From contig CAWWAF010000006.1 of assembly GCA_963934795.1 (NCBI GenBank), forward strand, positions 1 through 64,000: DNA of 64,000 nt, in the 5' to 3' direction. Made by a program: the position numbers and the translations under genes. The notes beneath the pieces are model-generated. The model made no database searches, was not told the DNA's origin, and saw only the letters and a program-made list of their open reading frames with translations. This document shows positions 1 through 8,370 of this stretch, in pieces. The DNA is from UBA8438 sp963934795. Its GTDB lineage: Bacteria > Acidobacteriota > Vicinamibacteria > Vicinamibacterales > UBA8438. Each line of letters starts with the position of its first letter. Within the stretch, counting starts at the first letter, position 1.

Positions 1-1
1 C

Positions 2-1156
2 TCAGTCCGCTGCGAGCAGCTCGCGGACGCGCGGATGTAGCACTTCGCCATCGTGGGAGACCAACGTGCCTTGTGTGATTTCGTCGGAGAGATCGAGTTG
101 GAGCACCCCATCGGACACAAGGTGTAGCAGGAGCGTGGACAGGTTCTTCGCATACATCTGGCTGGCGTGATACGGCACGGTGGCCGGCAAGTTCGTGGGG
201 CCAACGATGGTCACGCCGTGCGCAACCACGGTCTCGTCCGGCCGCGACGGTTCGACGTTGCCGCCGCGTTCGGCGGCCAAGTCGACGACCACCGAGCCCG
301 CACTCATGCCCGCTACCATCTCGTCGGTGATCAGCACCGGCGCTGGGCGACCCGGAATCAGTGCTGTCGTAATCACGACGTCGCTCGCCGCCACCACCCG
401 GCTCATCATCTCGCGCTGTCGGGTATAGAAGTCCTCATCCTGCGCCTTCGCGTACCCGCCCGCGTCTTCCGATGTATCCGTGTCCAGCGGCAGATCCACG
501 AACGTGGCGCCGAGGCTCTCCACCTGTTCCTTCACCGCCGGTCGCACGTCGTAGGCCTCGACCTTGGCGCCGAGTCGGCGCGCGCTGGCAATGGCCTGCA
601 AGCCGGCCACGCCGGCGCCGACCACGAACACCCGGGCGGGGGTGACCGTGCCCGCCGCGGTCATCAGCATGGGAAACATGCGTGGCAGGGCTTCGGCCGC
701 CATCAGCACCGCTTTGTAGCCGGCGACGGTCGCCATCGAGGACAACGCGTCCATACTTTGCGCCCGCGTGATTCGGGGAATGAGCTCCATCGAGAACGCG
801 GTGACCCCGCGTCCGGCAAGGTCGCGCGCGGCGTGCGGCTCTCCGAGCGGTTCTGAGAAGCCGATGACGATCTGGCCGGTGCGGAGTCGATCGAGGTCCG
901 ATCGGCCGTGCACGGGATTGGCCCCGAGGGCCCGGACCTGCAGGATGGCCTGCGCTTCAGCGAAGACCTGCGCTCGATCGCTCGCGATACGAGCGCCTTT
1001 TTCAACGTATGCGCTGTCTGGGAATCCGGCCGCGGTGCCCGCGCCCGTTTCGAGCAGGACGTCGAGTCCCGCCTTCGTGAGTGCTGGAACGGTCGCGGGG
1101 ATGGTCGCGACGCGCCGTTCGCCTGGGAGAGTTTCTGTGGGGATGCCGACGATCAT
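2..1156 (-). CDS. pntAA: NAD(P) transhydrogenase subunit alpha part 1
   Basis: This is the NAD(H)-binding subunit (domain I) of the proton-translocating transhydrogenase, which transfers hydride between NADH and NADP+ at the cytoplasmic face of the membrane. At 384 aa it matches split PntAA proteins. The N-terminus MIVGIPTETLPGERRVA, the RAQSMDALSS signature (about residues 131-140) and the Rossmann motif GAGVAG (180-185) are all present. An upstream GTG would add 26 residues, but the family starts at MIVGIPTE, so I chose the ATG at 1156. The stop lies at bases 2-4. The membrane subunits pntAB and pntB are expected just outside the window. It is divergent from the heme/copper gene across a 224-base intergenic region. 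Confidence 0.95.
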   Translation of the reverse strand: MIVGIPTETLPGERRVATIPATVPALTKAGLDVLLETGAGTAAGFPDSAYVEKGARIASDRAQVFAEAQAILQVRALGANPVHGRSDLDRLRTGQIVIGFSEPLGEPHAARDLAGRGVTAFSMELIPRITRAQSMDALSSMATVAGYKAVLMAAEALPRMFPMLMTAAGTVTPARVFVVGAGVAGLQAIASARRLGAKVEAYDVRPAVKEQVESLGATFVDLPLDTDTSEDAGGYAKAQDEDFYTRQREMMSRVVAASDVVITTALIPGRPAPVLITDEMVAGMSAGSVVVDLAAERGGNVEPSRPDETVVAHGVTIVGPTNLPATVPYHASQMYAKNLSTLLLHLVSDGVLQLDLSDEITQGTLVSHDGEVLHPRVRELLAAD

Positions 1157-1380
1157 GAGAATTCGGAAAACGTGCCGTACGAAGTCAGGCGACAGCGACG
1201 CCGGTGTCGGAAATTTCGCCCGATGGTACCACAAGCCGAGGAAGGCGCGGGGCGCGTCCGAAAGTGGACAACGCGGGGGGCCTGCAGGTAAAATACCACC
1301 CGCTAATAGAAAGATCCTGGACAGCGCTGTGTGCCGTCCTGAGGAGCTGCTTTTGTGGATAGTTTTTTGGAGGTAACGGC

Positions 1381-2655
1381 ATGAAAAACGTCACATGTGG
1401 TGCCCTGCTCTTGGCGTTCGCGGCGGTCGTCGTCGTGACGGTTCCGACAACGGCATCAGCGGCCGTGCCGGACAATCCGACGTTCCACAAGGACATTGAG
1501 CCGATCTTGCAGCGGTCGTGTCAGGTATGCCACCGGCCCAATAATATGGCGCCGATGTCGTTGATGAATTACCAGGAGACGCGGCCATGGGCGCGGTCGA
1601 TCCGCACCAAAGTTGAGGCGCGCGAGATGCCGCCGTGGCATGTGGACCCCAAAGTTGGCGTGCAGTCGTTTAAGAACGACCGGTCACTGAGCGATGACGA
1701 AATCGCCACGATCGGCGTCTGGGTTGACGCGGGGGCTCCCCGCGGTAACGCGGCCGACGCACCTCCACCCGTGGAATTTCAGGAGTTCGGCGCCTGGACC
1801 ATCGAGCCGGATCTCATTGTGACCTCTCCGCCGCACACCGTGCCGGCCGAGGCGGGCGACTGGTGGGGCGACTACATTGTGCCCTCGGGGCTCGAGAGCG
1901 ACCGATACATCCAGGCCATCCAGACGAAGGCTGGCGATCTCCGGGTCGTACATCACGCGTTGACCTACGCGGTGACGGACCCTGATGCACCGCTGGCAGA
2001 CAGCTCTGGCGATGCGTTTCTGAACGAATACGCGGTGGGAAAGAACGGCGATGTCTATCCCGAGGGTACGGGCCGGCTGATCGAAGCGGATTCGCGGGTG
2101 CGATTCAGCTTTCACTACCACTCGGTGGGTGAGGAAGTCACCGATCAGACCGAGCTGGGCTTCGTGCTCTACCCTGAGGACTACGAGCCGGACCATATCC
2201 TGTATTCTCGTCAACTCGGTGCGGCTGGCGAGCTCGACATCCCGGCCGGTCAGGTGACTCGTCACGACGGTTACCAGAAGATGTATCTGCCTGGGAAGCT
2301 CACGGCGTTCCAGCCGCACATGCATTTTCTTGGCACGCGTCAATGTGTCGAGATGATCTATCCAAACGGCTCGACGGAGATGGTCAACTGTGCCAACTTC
2401 GACTTCAACTGGCACATTGTCTACAACTACGAAGAGGACTCCGCTCCGGTGTATCCGGCCGGCACGACGATGCACGTGATCAGCTACCACGACAACACGG
2501 CGGGGAATCGTGGCAACCACGATGCGAAGAACTGGACCGGTGGTGGTGCCCGGACGGTCGACGAGATGGCGTTCTCCTGGCTCAGCTGGCACGATTTGAC
2601 CGAAGAAGAGTATGCCGCCGAGATCGAAACTCGGAAGGCCGATGAAAACGACTGA
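1381..2655 (+). CDS. Secreted monoheme c / copper type II monooxygenase-like protein (copy 1)
   Basis: An exported 424-aa protein with a Sec signal (about 1-28) and a cytochrome-c-like segment with one heme site, CQVCH (47-51). The C-terminal two thirds resembles the copper type II, ascorbate-dependent (PHM/DBH-type) monooxygenase fold. Candidate copper ligands are H191/H192, the HYH at 245-247 and the HMH at 313-315. The inference is periplasmic redox chemistry with heme feeding a copper centre; the substrate is unknown. GGAGGT lies about 6 bases before the ATG. It is followed by a perfect terminator and then the secreted Ig-like gene. A divergent paralogue sits at 60266-61822, again beside an Ig-like paralogue. 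Confidence 0.75.
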   Translation: MKNVTCGALLLAFAAVVVVTVPTTASAAVPDNPTFHKDIEPILQRSCQVCHRPNNMAPMSLMNYQETRPWARSIRTKVEAREMPPWHVDPKVGVQSFKNDRSLSDDEIATIGVWVDAGAPRGNAADAPPPVEFQEFGAWTIEPDLIVTSPPHTVPAEAGDWWGDYIVPSGLESDRYIQAIQTKAGDLRVVHHALTYAVTDPDAPLADSSGDAFLNEYAVGKNGDVYPEGTGRLIEADSRVRFSFHYHSVGEEVTDQTELGFVLYPEDYEPDHILYSRQLGAAGELDIPAGQVTRHDGYQKMYLPGKLTAFQPHMHFLGTRQCVEMIYPNGSTEMVNCANFDFNWHIVYNYEEDSAPVYPAGTTMHVISYHDNTAGNRGNHDAKNWTGGGARTVDEMAFSWLSWHDLTEEEYAAEIETRKADEND

Positions 2656-2683
2656 GCTGTGACCGCTCGGTTGGTAGGACAGG

Positions 2684-2723
2684 CCCTCTGTGGGAGCCGG
2701 TATGGCTCCCACAGAGGGTTTTT
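2684..2723 (+). terminator. Rho-independent terminator after the heme/copper gene
   Basis: A perfect 15-bp stem (2684-2698 with 2704-2718), a 5-base GGTAT loop and then five T residues. It begins 28 bases after the stop of the heme/copper gene, so the Ig-like gene that follows probably has its own promoter in 2724-2799 or depends on read-through. Confidence 0.93.
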
Positions 2724-2799
2724 CGGTTGGGCCGATATGGGGAATACCGCGGTTCGCCACGACGTGTGGTCCGCTGAGTAGGGGAAGCGGGAGGTGAGC

Positions 2800-3774
2800 A
2801 TGAGAGTTGTCAATCGCCGGGTTCAGCAGACGACATTGGTTGGTGTGGTTGCGCTCTGTGCGCTGGGCTCCGCCGCGACGGTGGCGGCCCAAATCAATGC
2901 TCGCGATGTGCCCCTTGTGACCCAGCCTCAGCAACGCTTCCGTTCGGGGCAGGATATTCAGCCGATCTTTGAGGGTTGGAGCGGGAACGATGACGGGAGT
3001 TATACGTTTCATTTCGGCTACCTGAACCGGAACTACGCCGAGCGGCCGACCGTGCCAATCGGGGCGGAGAACTTCTTTTCACCAGGCGAACCGGATCGTG
3101 GGCAGCCGGCCTATTTCTATCCGCGGATAAACCGCTATCAGTTTGAGGTGGTCGTGCCGGCCAGCTTTCCCCAGGACGGCGAACTGGTATGGGAGGTGAC
3201 GACCCACGGCAGCACCCAATATGCGTATGGTTGGCTGCAATCAGAGTGGGAGATCGACGTGAATACGATCACGTCGAACAATCGCACCTCGTTTGGCAGA
3301 GGGGTGGACCAACTCTATGGGAACGGATGGCCGTCGGTGACCGTCAAGGCCAGCCATGCGTCAGTCAGCGTGGGCCAGCCGGTCACGTTGACCGCCATGA
3401 TCACGGATGACGACCTCCCAGACCCCGTCGACGAGCCTGACCCGAACGCACCGCCGCGGCGCCGCGACCCGACGCTGGTCGCGCCCGAGGGCTCGCCAGA
3501 GATCCCGGACAACATCCCCCAGTACACGAAACCTGCTCCCCCTCGAAATCACCTGTCCGTGCGGTGGCTTGTGTATCGAGGCCCGGCTGACGCCACATTC
3601 GAGCCGAACGACTACAGGAAGTGGGAAGAGGGGATGGAGGGCGATGGCTGGACATCGGCGACGGTTGACTCGACGGTCACGTTCGACGAGCCGGGCACGT
3701 ACATGGTACGTGCGTTCGCCAGCGATGCCATGCTCATCACGCACGGTAACGTCACGATTACGGTGACCGAGTAG
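2800..3774 (+). CDS. Secreted Ig-like/PKD-type domain protein (module copy 1)
   Basis: A 324-aa exported protein with a Sec signal ending near VAAQ. The first domain is beta-rich and includes FEGW and HFGYLNRNY. The second is an Ig/PKD-like domain ending VTFDEPGTYMVRAFASDAM, the usual 'pain of sequence' strand pattern of PKD folds. No catalytic motif is visible, so a binding or structural role is inferred. The ATG at 2800 has GGGAGG five bases upstream; a GTG at 2794 lies inside that Shine-Dalgarno. Its paralogue at 59271-60269 shares the FEGW, DGS, FGY.N and VTFDEPGTY landmarks and also sits beside a heme/copper protein. The pairing implies a shared function. The function itself is unknown. 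Confidence 0.75.
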   Translation: MRVVNRRVQQTTLVGVVALCALGSAATVAAQINARDVPLVTQPQQRFRSGQDIQPIFEGWSGNDDGSYTFHFGYLNRNYAERPTVPIGAENFFSPGEPDRGQPAYFYPRINRYQFEVVVPASFPQDGELVWEVTTHGSTQYAYGWLQSEWEIDVNTITSNNRTSFGRGVDQLYGNGWPSVTVKASHASVSVGQPVTLTAMITDDDLPDPVDEPDPNAPPRRRDPTLVAPEGSPEIPDNIPQYTKPAPPRNHLSVRWLVYRGPADATFEPNDYRKWEEGMEGDGWTSATVDSTVTFDEPGTYMVRAFASDAMLITHGNVTITVTE

Positions 3775-3863
3775 GTCGCGCCCGGCCCCGGCTACCGAGA
3801 GACGTATCGAATGCTTCCCGCGGTCCAATCCCGCGTCATCCACGGTTGGGTGTGCAGACGGCC

Positions 3864-4946
3864 ATGTCAGACTCAGCGTTGACGATCCGAGCGTTACAGA
3901 CCCGTGCGGTGGCCGCGCCATTGGCTCGACCGCTGCGCACCGCGTCCGGGACGATCCCCGAGTCCCCTCTGCTGCTGCTCGACGTCACATCCGAGCAAGG
4001 CCCGGTCGGCCGCGCCTACATCTTTGCCTACACCACGTTGACGCTGCGCGCGTTGAAGTCCTTCCTTGACGATCTGGCCGGGGTGGTTGCCGGGCAGCCG
4101 GCTCATCCTGCCTCGATGTACGACCATCTGGTGGAACGGTTCCGTCTCATGGGGCGCCAGGGACTGGTTGGGATGGCGCTGTCCGGCCTCGACATGGCGC
4201 TCTGGGATATGCAAGGCCGAGCGCAGAATCGACCAGTGGTCGAGCTCCTCGGTGGCCAGGCCACGCCGGTGCCCGCCTACGACAGTTTTGGGGTGGTTGA
4301 TCCGGTCGCGGACGGTGACGCGCTACGGCGAAGCGTGGAGCAGGGCTTCCGTGCCATCAAGATCAAAATAGGCGTGGGTGATCTGCCCTGGGATCTCGCG
4401 AACGTCGCATGGGTGCGCGACATCATCGGTCCAGACGTCCGGCTGATGGTGGACTACAACCAGTCGCTGACGGCCACCGAGGCCGTCCGCCGCATCGACG
4501 CGCTGGCGCGATTCGACTTGGCCTGGATCGAGGAGCCGGTACCGGCGGAGGACCTGGCTGGACACGCGCGGGTTCGAGCCGGCTCTCGTGTGCCGATCCA
4601 GACCGGCGAGAACTGGTGGTTTGGACACGACATGGCGCATGCGCTGGACGCCGGCGCGTGCGATTGCTGCATGCCGGACCTGATGAAGATCGGCGGGGTG
4701 ACCGGTTGGGTGCGCTCGATGGGGCAAGCCGAGGCAGCCTCGGTGCCGGTCTCGAGCCATCTGTTCATTGAAGCCAGTGCCCATGTGCTGCCAGTGACAC
4801 CCGGGGCGCAGTATCTGGAGTACCTGGACCTGGCTGGTGCAGTGCTCGCCACGCCTTCGATGCCTGTCGATGGCACGGTCACGGCGCAGGGACCTGGGCT
4901 GGGCATGGCGTGGGACGAGGCGGCGGTGCGTCGCTACGCGTTCTAG
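3864..4946 (+). CDS. Mandelate racemase-type enolase-superfamily enzyme
   Basis: A 360-aa cytoplasmic enzyme of the enolase superfamily, mandelate racemase (MR) subgroup. It acts by Mg2+-assisted proton abstraction alpha to a carboxylate. The MR catalytic set is complete at a constant +2 offset from the Pseudomonas putida enzyme as I recall it: K166 and K168 (KIK), metal ligands D197, E223 and E249, D272 and H299, and E319. The N-terminal FAYT and MVDYNQSL segments also match. True mandelate racemase activity is plausible, but another 2-hydroxy acid is possible. The ATG at 3864 is preferred over a TTG at 3846; no clear Shine-Dalgarno is seen. The TAG overlaps the convergent gene's TAG in a shared CTAG. 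Confidence 0.9.
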   Translation: MSDSALTIRALQTRAVAAPLARPLRTASGTIPESPLLLLDVTSEQGPVGRAYIFAYTTLTLRALKSFLDDLAGVVAGQPAHPASMYDHLVERFRLMGRQGLVGMALSGLDMALWDMQGRAQNRPVVELLGGQATPVPAYDSFGVVDPVADGDALRRSVEQGFRAIKIKIGVGDLPWDLANVAWVRDIIGPDVRLMVDYNQSLTATEAVRRIDALARFDLAWIEEPVPAEDLAGHARVRAGSRVPIQTGENWWFGHDMAHALDAGACDCCMPDLMKIGGVTGWVRSMGQAEAASVPVSSHLFIEASAHVLPVTPGAQYLEYLDLAGAVLATPSMPVDGTVTAQGPGLGMAWDEAAVRRYAF

Positions 4947-5404
4947 TCTCGTCCGTCGCCTGGTGTGCGCGACACCTCGGCTGAGCCCGAGGCCCGCGCC
5001 GCGAGAAATACCGCAATCAGCAGACTGGTAGCCCCGATCGGCGCCAAGATGATGCCGGGACCAGGGTCACCGCCATAGACGCGGAGGCCACCGGCGAAGA
5101 ACCCACCAGGGAGCAGCACGCTCGCGCCGATGAGGCACCACGAGGTTCGGAGCCTGCCCAGCGCGTCCAAGCTCGGCAGGTGCGGAAGGGACAGCGCGAA
5201 CGCGATGTGGACGAGTCCCAACAACGCCCCGTGCGCATGCGCCAGGGTCCACATGAGCCGTCGCGTCTCGTTGTGCGCGTCGAGATAGAGGCCTGCTTTG
5301 AACCCGTGCAGCAGTTCCAACGCGAGACCGAGCATCAGGAAGCCGAAGAGCGACCACCAGCCAAGCCGAAGGTGACGTCGGGTGTAGTTCATGGCGCGAG
5401 TCAC
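4943..5404 (-). CDS. Small four-helix membrane protein
   Basis: A 153-aa integral membrane protein with about four hydrophobic segments. A histidine-containing stretch, LAHAHGALLGLVHIAF, lies in the second helix, and a charged C-terminal tail follows. I do not recognise the family; the size, topology and helix-2 histidines recall hydroxylaminobenzene-mutase-like four-TM proteins, but this is only a resemblance. A GTG at 5404 starts three bases after the octaheme cytochrome stop, and an ATG at 5392 is the alternative. It is almost certainly co-transcribed with the cytochrome, which suggests a membrane anchor or quinone-facing partner. It ends in the shared CTAG with the racemase gene. Confidence 0.7.
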   Translation of the reverse strand: MTRAMNYTRRHLRLGWWSLFGFLMLGLALELLHGFKAGLYLDAHNETRRLMWTLAHAHGALLGLVHIAFALSLPHLPSLDALGRLRTSWCLIGASVLLPGGFFAGGLRVYGGDPGPGIILAPIGATSLLIAVFLAARASGSAEVSRTPGDGRD

Positions 5405-5406
5405 GA

Positions 5407-7416
5407 CTACTCTCTGAGGAACAGGCCACGCTGATCCCGTTGATCGAAGAGTCGCCGCATGGCCTCCACTCGAGGCAGGCCTTCGGGGCCGACCAGCAGT
5501 TCGGGGTCGCGTCGTTGCCTGGCGCGTGGATCAGCACGCCAGGCCTGTATCAGGCGTACCGCGACGTCGACGCGCTCCGCTTCGGGGGCCACGAAATCAT
5601 ACGAAAGACCGGAGTACCCGGGCAAGCTCCGAAGTGAGCGCGCCGCAATAAACCGCACCGCTTCGTACTGATCGCCCAGCGCCTCCGCCAGATGGGGCGT
5701 CATCCAGCTTGTTCCCGACGCGTCCTGGGCCGGGCCCCACCCCATCGCGTCTGCGGTGATCGCTCGCAGGCCGGCGTCGCCCCGCAGCATCCATAGCACG
5801 CCGGCGGCGACGGTACGGTCGTCGTCGTCCAGCGATGGCGCCGGTGTGTCATACCACTCGTCGAGACGGTCCGCCGTCCACGCGACCGTCTTGTCCAGGT
5901 GGCAGAGGTTGCACGCGTTCGGGCGGCCCAATGCCACGGACTCCGTGGCGGACGGGCTGCTGACCGTGTGGCTCCGCATCGTCTTCAAGAGCCCGTAGCT
6001 GGTGTACGGCATGTGGCAGTTGTAGCAGCGACTCCCGGTCGAGCCGGTCGCGTGCCGGGTATGCGCGGTGACCTGGTCGGCCATCGGTTCGTGACACTGC
6101 AGGCACGCCTGGTCCCCTTGCCCGTTCGTCGACACCTGGTGGGTGTCCGCCCATTCCTCGATCGAGCGGGTATCTTCGCCCGGTTTGTGCATGTCGTGAC
6201 AGGAGAAGCAACTCAGCGTGCGGTCCGCGTGCGTGGCGTCCCTGAAGCATGGGGAGTCCAGGAGTCCGTTGTACTCCCGTCCGGATACGCGAATCATGCC
6301 ATCAGGCCAGAACGAACCTCGCACAAATTCAGGGTCCGCCTCGATAAGGGCGGACATCGCCGCGGACGTACCGTCGAGCGAGGGTTGCGCGACGAACCGA
6401 TTGTCTCGGAGCTCATCTCCCGGTCGGTACGGCAATCCGGCGACATTGGCACGTCGTTCGCCGGCCTGGTCGTAGAACTCCCACACGCTGTGACATTGCC
6501 CGCACACCTGCGACGATCGCTGTGGATCGAGTCTGGTCGGCAACACGATGGTCGGGTCGCCGTCCGGTTCGCCATCCTGCCGCTGACCAAGGTGCCTTGC
6601 ATACCGCCGAAGAGGATTTCGGTTTGCTTCGACGTGAGCCTGTCCGGGGCCATGACACGACTCGCACGAGATGCCGAATTCGGCCACCGTGGTGTCCATG
6701 GTCTGGGAGTCGAACGGTTCAGAACGGTATGGTGTGTCAATCGCGGTCTTGCCCTGTGTGGTGTGACACGCGATACAAATCGCGTTCCAGTGGCCGTTCA
6801 ACATTGCCAGTGTTTGTCCCGGCGGATGCAGCACCAACGCGCTGCGGGGGACCCATCGCTGTTCCTTCAGCAGATAGGCCGCCGGCAGGACGTTGAGGGC
6901 TCGGTTTCGACCTGTCGCATACCAGTAGACGTTCTGGTGATGAGACCCCGTGATCATGACCACCTGGCGCCTGATTCGCGGGCGGGCGTCCGGGGCACCC
7001 TCCCATCCGGGGTCGTCGAACTCAGCCCAGAAGTCGTTACCGTCACGGCTCAGGAGCATCGGGGCGCCATGGGCATCCTCGACTCGCACGTCGTCGAAGT
7101 CGGCCCGTACGGTCTCGGGGGTCGGCACCTGCGTCATCGTGCGATGGAACGAGCCGTACCAGCTCGCGTACTCCGTCGGATGGCACGCCTGGCACGTGTC
7201 TGAGGACACGTACCCGTCCGCGTCGAGCTCAACAGGGCGGTTGGTGATCTGGGACTCGGGAACCGGGCGGTCAAGCGAGAAGACGGCTGTGAGCCCCAGG
7301 GCGGCGGCGGCAGCCAGGAGCAGCAAGATTGGGAGGTCGGTCCGGATGCGATGCGCGAAGGTTGGGGCGGCGGGGTCGCGAGGCGACTCCTGTCGACGTC
7401 CGCGTCGTGCGGTCAT
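5407..7416 (-). CDS. Octaheme c-type cytochrome, membrane anchored
   Basis: A 669-aa exported multiheme cytochrome. An N-terminal anchor helix (about 29-46) is followed by eight CxxCH sites at C75, C214, C251, C305, C403, C438, C464 and C502. The C-terminal 150 residues are heme-free and helical, HEAT-like. The layout resembles periplasmic multiheme oxidoreductases and electron carriers of the NrfA/octaheme group. However, no CxxCK site is present, so it is not typical nitrite reductase. The predicted role is periplasmic electron transfer or reduction. The start at 7416 (MTARRGRR) gives a normal anchor; an upstream in-frame extension is arginine-rich and unlikely. It is followed after two bases by the small membrane protein, forming a two-gene operon. 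Confidence 0.88.
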   Translation of the reverse strand: MTARRGRRQESPRDPAAPTFAHRIRTDLPILLLLAAAAALGLTAVFSLDRPVPESQITNRPVELDADGYVSSDTCQACHPTEYASWYGSFHRTMTQVPTPETVRADFDDVRVEDAHGAPMLLSRDGNDFWAEFDDPGWEGAPDARPRIRRQVVMITGSHHQNVYWYATGRNRALNVLPAAYLLKEQRWVPRSALVLHPPGQTLAMLNGHWNAICIACHTTQGKTAIDTPYRSEPFDSQTMDTTVAEFGISCESCHGPGQAHVEANRNPLRRYARHLGQRQDGEPDGDPTIVLPTRLDPQRSSQVCGQCHSVWEFYDQAGERRANVAGLPYRPGDELRDNRFVAQPSLDGTSAAMSALIEADPEFVRGSFWPDGMIRVSGREYNGLLDSPCFRDATHADRTLSCFSCHDMHKPGEDTRSIEEWADTHQVSTNGQGDQACLQCHEPMADQVTAHTRHATGSTGSRCYNCHMPYTSYGLLKTMRSHTVSSPSATESVALGRPNACNLCHLDKTVAWTADRLDEWYDTPAPSLDDDDRTVAAGVLWMLRGDAGLRAITADAMGWGPAQDASGTSWMTPHLAEALGDQYEAVRFIAARSLRSLPGYSGLSYDFVAPEAERVDVAVRLIQAWRADPRARQRRDPELLVGPEGLPRVEAMRRLFDQRDQRGLFLRE

Positions 7417-7449
7417 GTCGTAAGGCCGGGAAGGGCACCTGGCTTGGGC

Positions 7450-7484
7450 CGCGACCGGGCGCGCAGACGCTGCGCCCGGTCGCG
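7450..7484. other. 13-bp perfect hairpin between two minus-strand genes
   Basis: The inverted repeat pairs 7450-7462 with 7472-7484, starting GCGACCGGGCGC, around a 9-base loop. It lies 66 bases downstream of the lectin-like gene's stop and upstream of the cytochrome. There is no T tract on either side, so it may be an unconventional terminator, an mRNA-stabilising stem or a protein-binding palindrome. Confidence 0.6.
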
Positions 7485-7549
7485 ACACACGTATTTGGCT
7501 CGTCAGCAATGCAGTGCGCGGATCTGCTGACCTGGATGAGGCGGTGACG

Positions 7550-8194
7550 TTAGTTACCCGCGAAGCAGTAGAAATAGCCGTTTCCGCCGGTCGCCTGGAG
7601 GTTCGCCTGGCTGCAGCCGCGCGAGCCGTGTGCCGAATTCCAGGAGGCCGGGTTGGCACCACCACCGGTCCGATCGAAATGTCCGACCAGTGCGCTGCCG
7701 GCGCCGTCTGCGTTCGACGTCCAGTTACTGCAGGTGCTGTCGTCGCTGCCCGAGACCGCGGTCCCGTCCAAATAGGACCCCGTCAGAATATCGTGCTGGT
7801 TCGGGTCGTCACCCCGCCCGTTCGTCATGCCGCCCTTTTCATTCAGGACGCTTTCCTTCGTCAGCAGGTTCTCGAAGTGCAGCTGGTCGATGCTGCTGGC
7901 CACGACGTCGCCTGCGACGTTCTGCCACGGACCTGCGCCGATACGGTCACGCGCGTTGACGCCACCCGAACCGGTGGTGCTGAGATACGCGCGCCAGGTC
8001 TTGCCGCCGGCCCCGACCGCAGCCGCGAGTGACTGGCAGTGCGCGTCCGCGCCCGAAAGACCGCCGAGGTTGGCGCCGTCGCCGGATCCCACGCTACTGA
8101 GGAAGAAGGTCATGTCGGCGGCTTGTGCGAAGACCGGCGATACGCTCAGCCCAGAAATCAGCGCGGCGGCGCCGACAAGTTGAAAAATTCTCAT
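7550..8194 (-). CDS. Secreted lectin-like protein (DUF1554-type fold), copy 1
   Basis: A 214-aa exported protein with a signal peptide ending SPVFAQA. The remainder is one compact domain with the signature GADAHCQSLA, WRAYLST, ARDRIGAGPW, a central GDDPNQHDILTG and a C-terminal C..GYFYCFA. Four cysteines (in HCQ, TCSN, GCSQ and YCF) suggest two disulfides, as in C-type-lectin-like or endostatin-like folds. The role is probably extracellular glycan or surface binding; the ligand is unknown. A paralogue with the same landmarks is at 56408-57166. A TATACT -10 candidate lies 66-71 bases upstream of the ATG, and the Shine-Dalgarno AGGAG lies in the leader. Confidence 0.72.
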   Translation of the reverse strand: MRIFQLVGAAALISGLSVSPVFAQAADMTFFLSSVGSGDGANLGGLSGADAHCQSLAAAVGAGGKTWRAYLSTTGSGGVNARDRIGAGPWQNVAGDVVASSIDQLHFENLLTKESVLNEKGGMTNGRGDDPNQHDILTGSYLDGTAVSGSDDSTCSNWTSNADGAGSALVGHFDRTGGGANPASWNSAHGSRGCSQANLQATGGNGYFYCFAGN

Positions 8195-8259
8195 GGTGGT
8201 GCTCCTTGGTCATGTGTCCCAAGCCAGGCGGTTCGGGGCGAAATTCACTAATTCGGAAG

Positions 8260-8265
8260 AGTATA
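8260..8265 (-). promoter_or_regulatory. -10 element candidate for the lectin-like gene
   Basis: TATACT on the minus strand, read from 8265 to 8260. A start site about 7 bases on would give a leader near 60 bases before the ATG at 8194. No good -35 is seen. Confidence 0.4.
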
Positions 8266-8370
8266 GCGCGACGGCGGTGTCGACGGGGCTCGGGCGCCGA
8301 CCGCCACCGGCGTTGCGTATACTGGTCCTCCGACCCGCGCACAGGTTGGCACAGGGAGGTCGTAGCCGGA

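Noticed and set aside
1684..3012. 442-codon minus-strand frame across the heme/copper gene and terminator
   Set aside because: Crosses the perfect terminator at 2684-2723 and has no recognisable motif; antisense of the CxxCH/His-motif gene.
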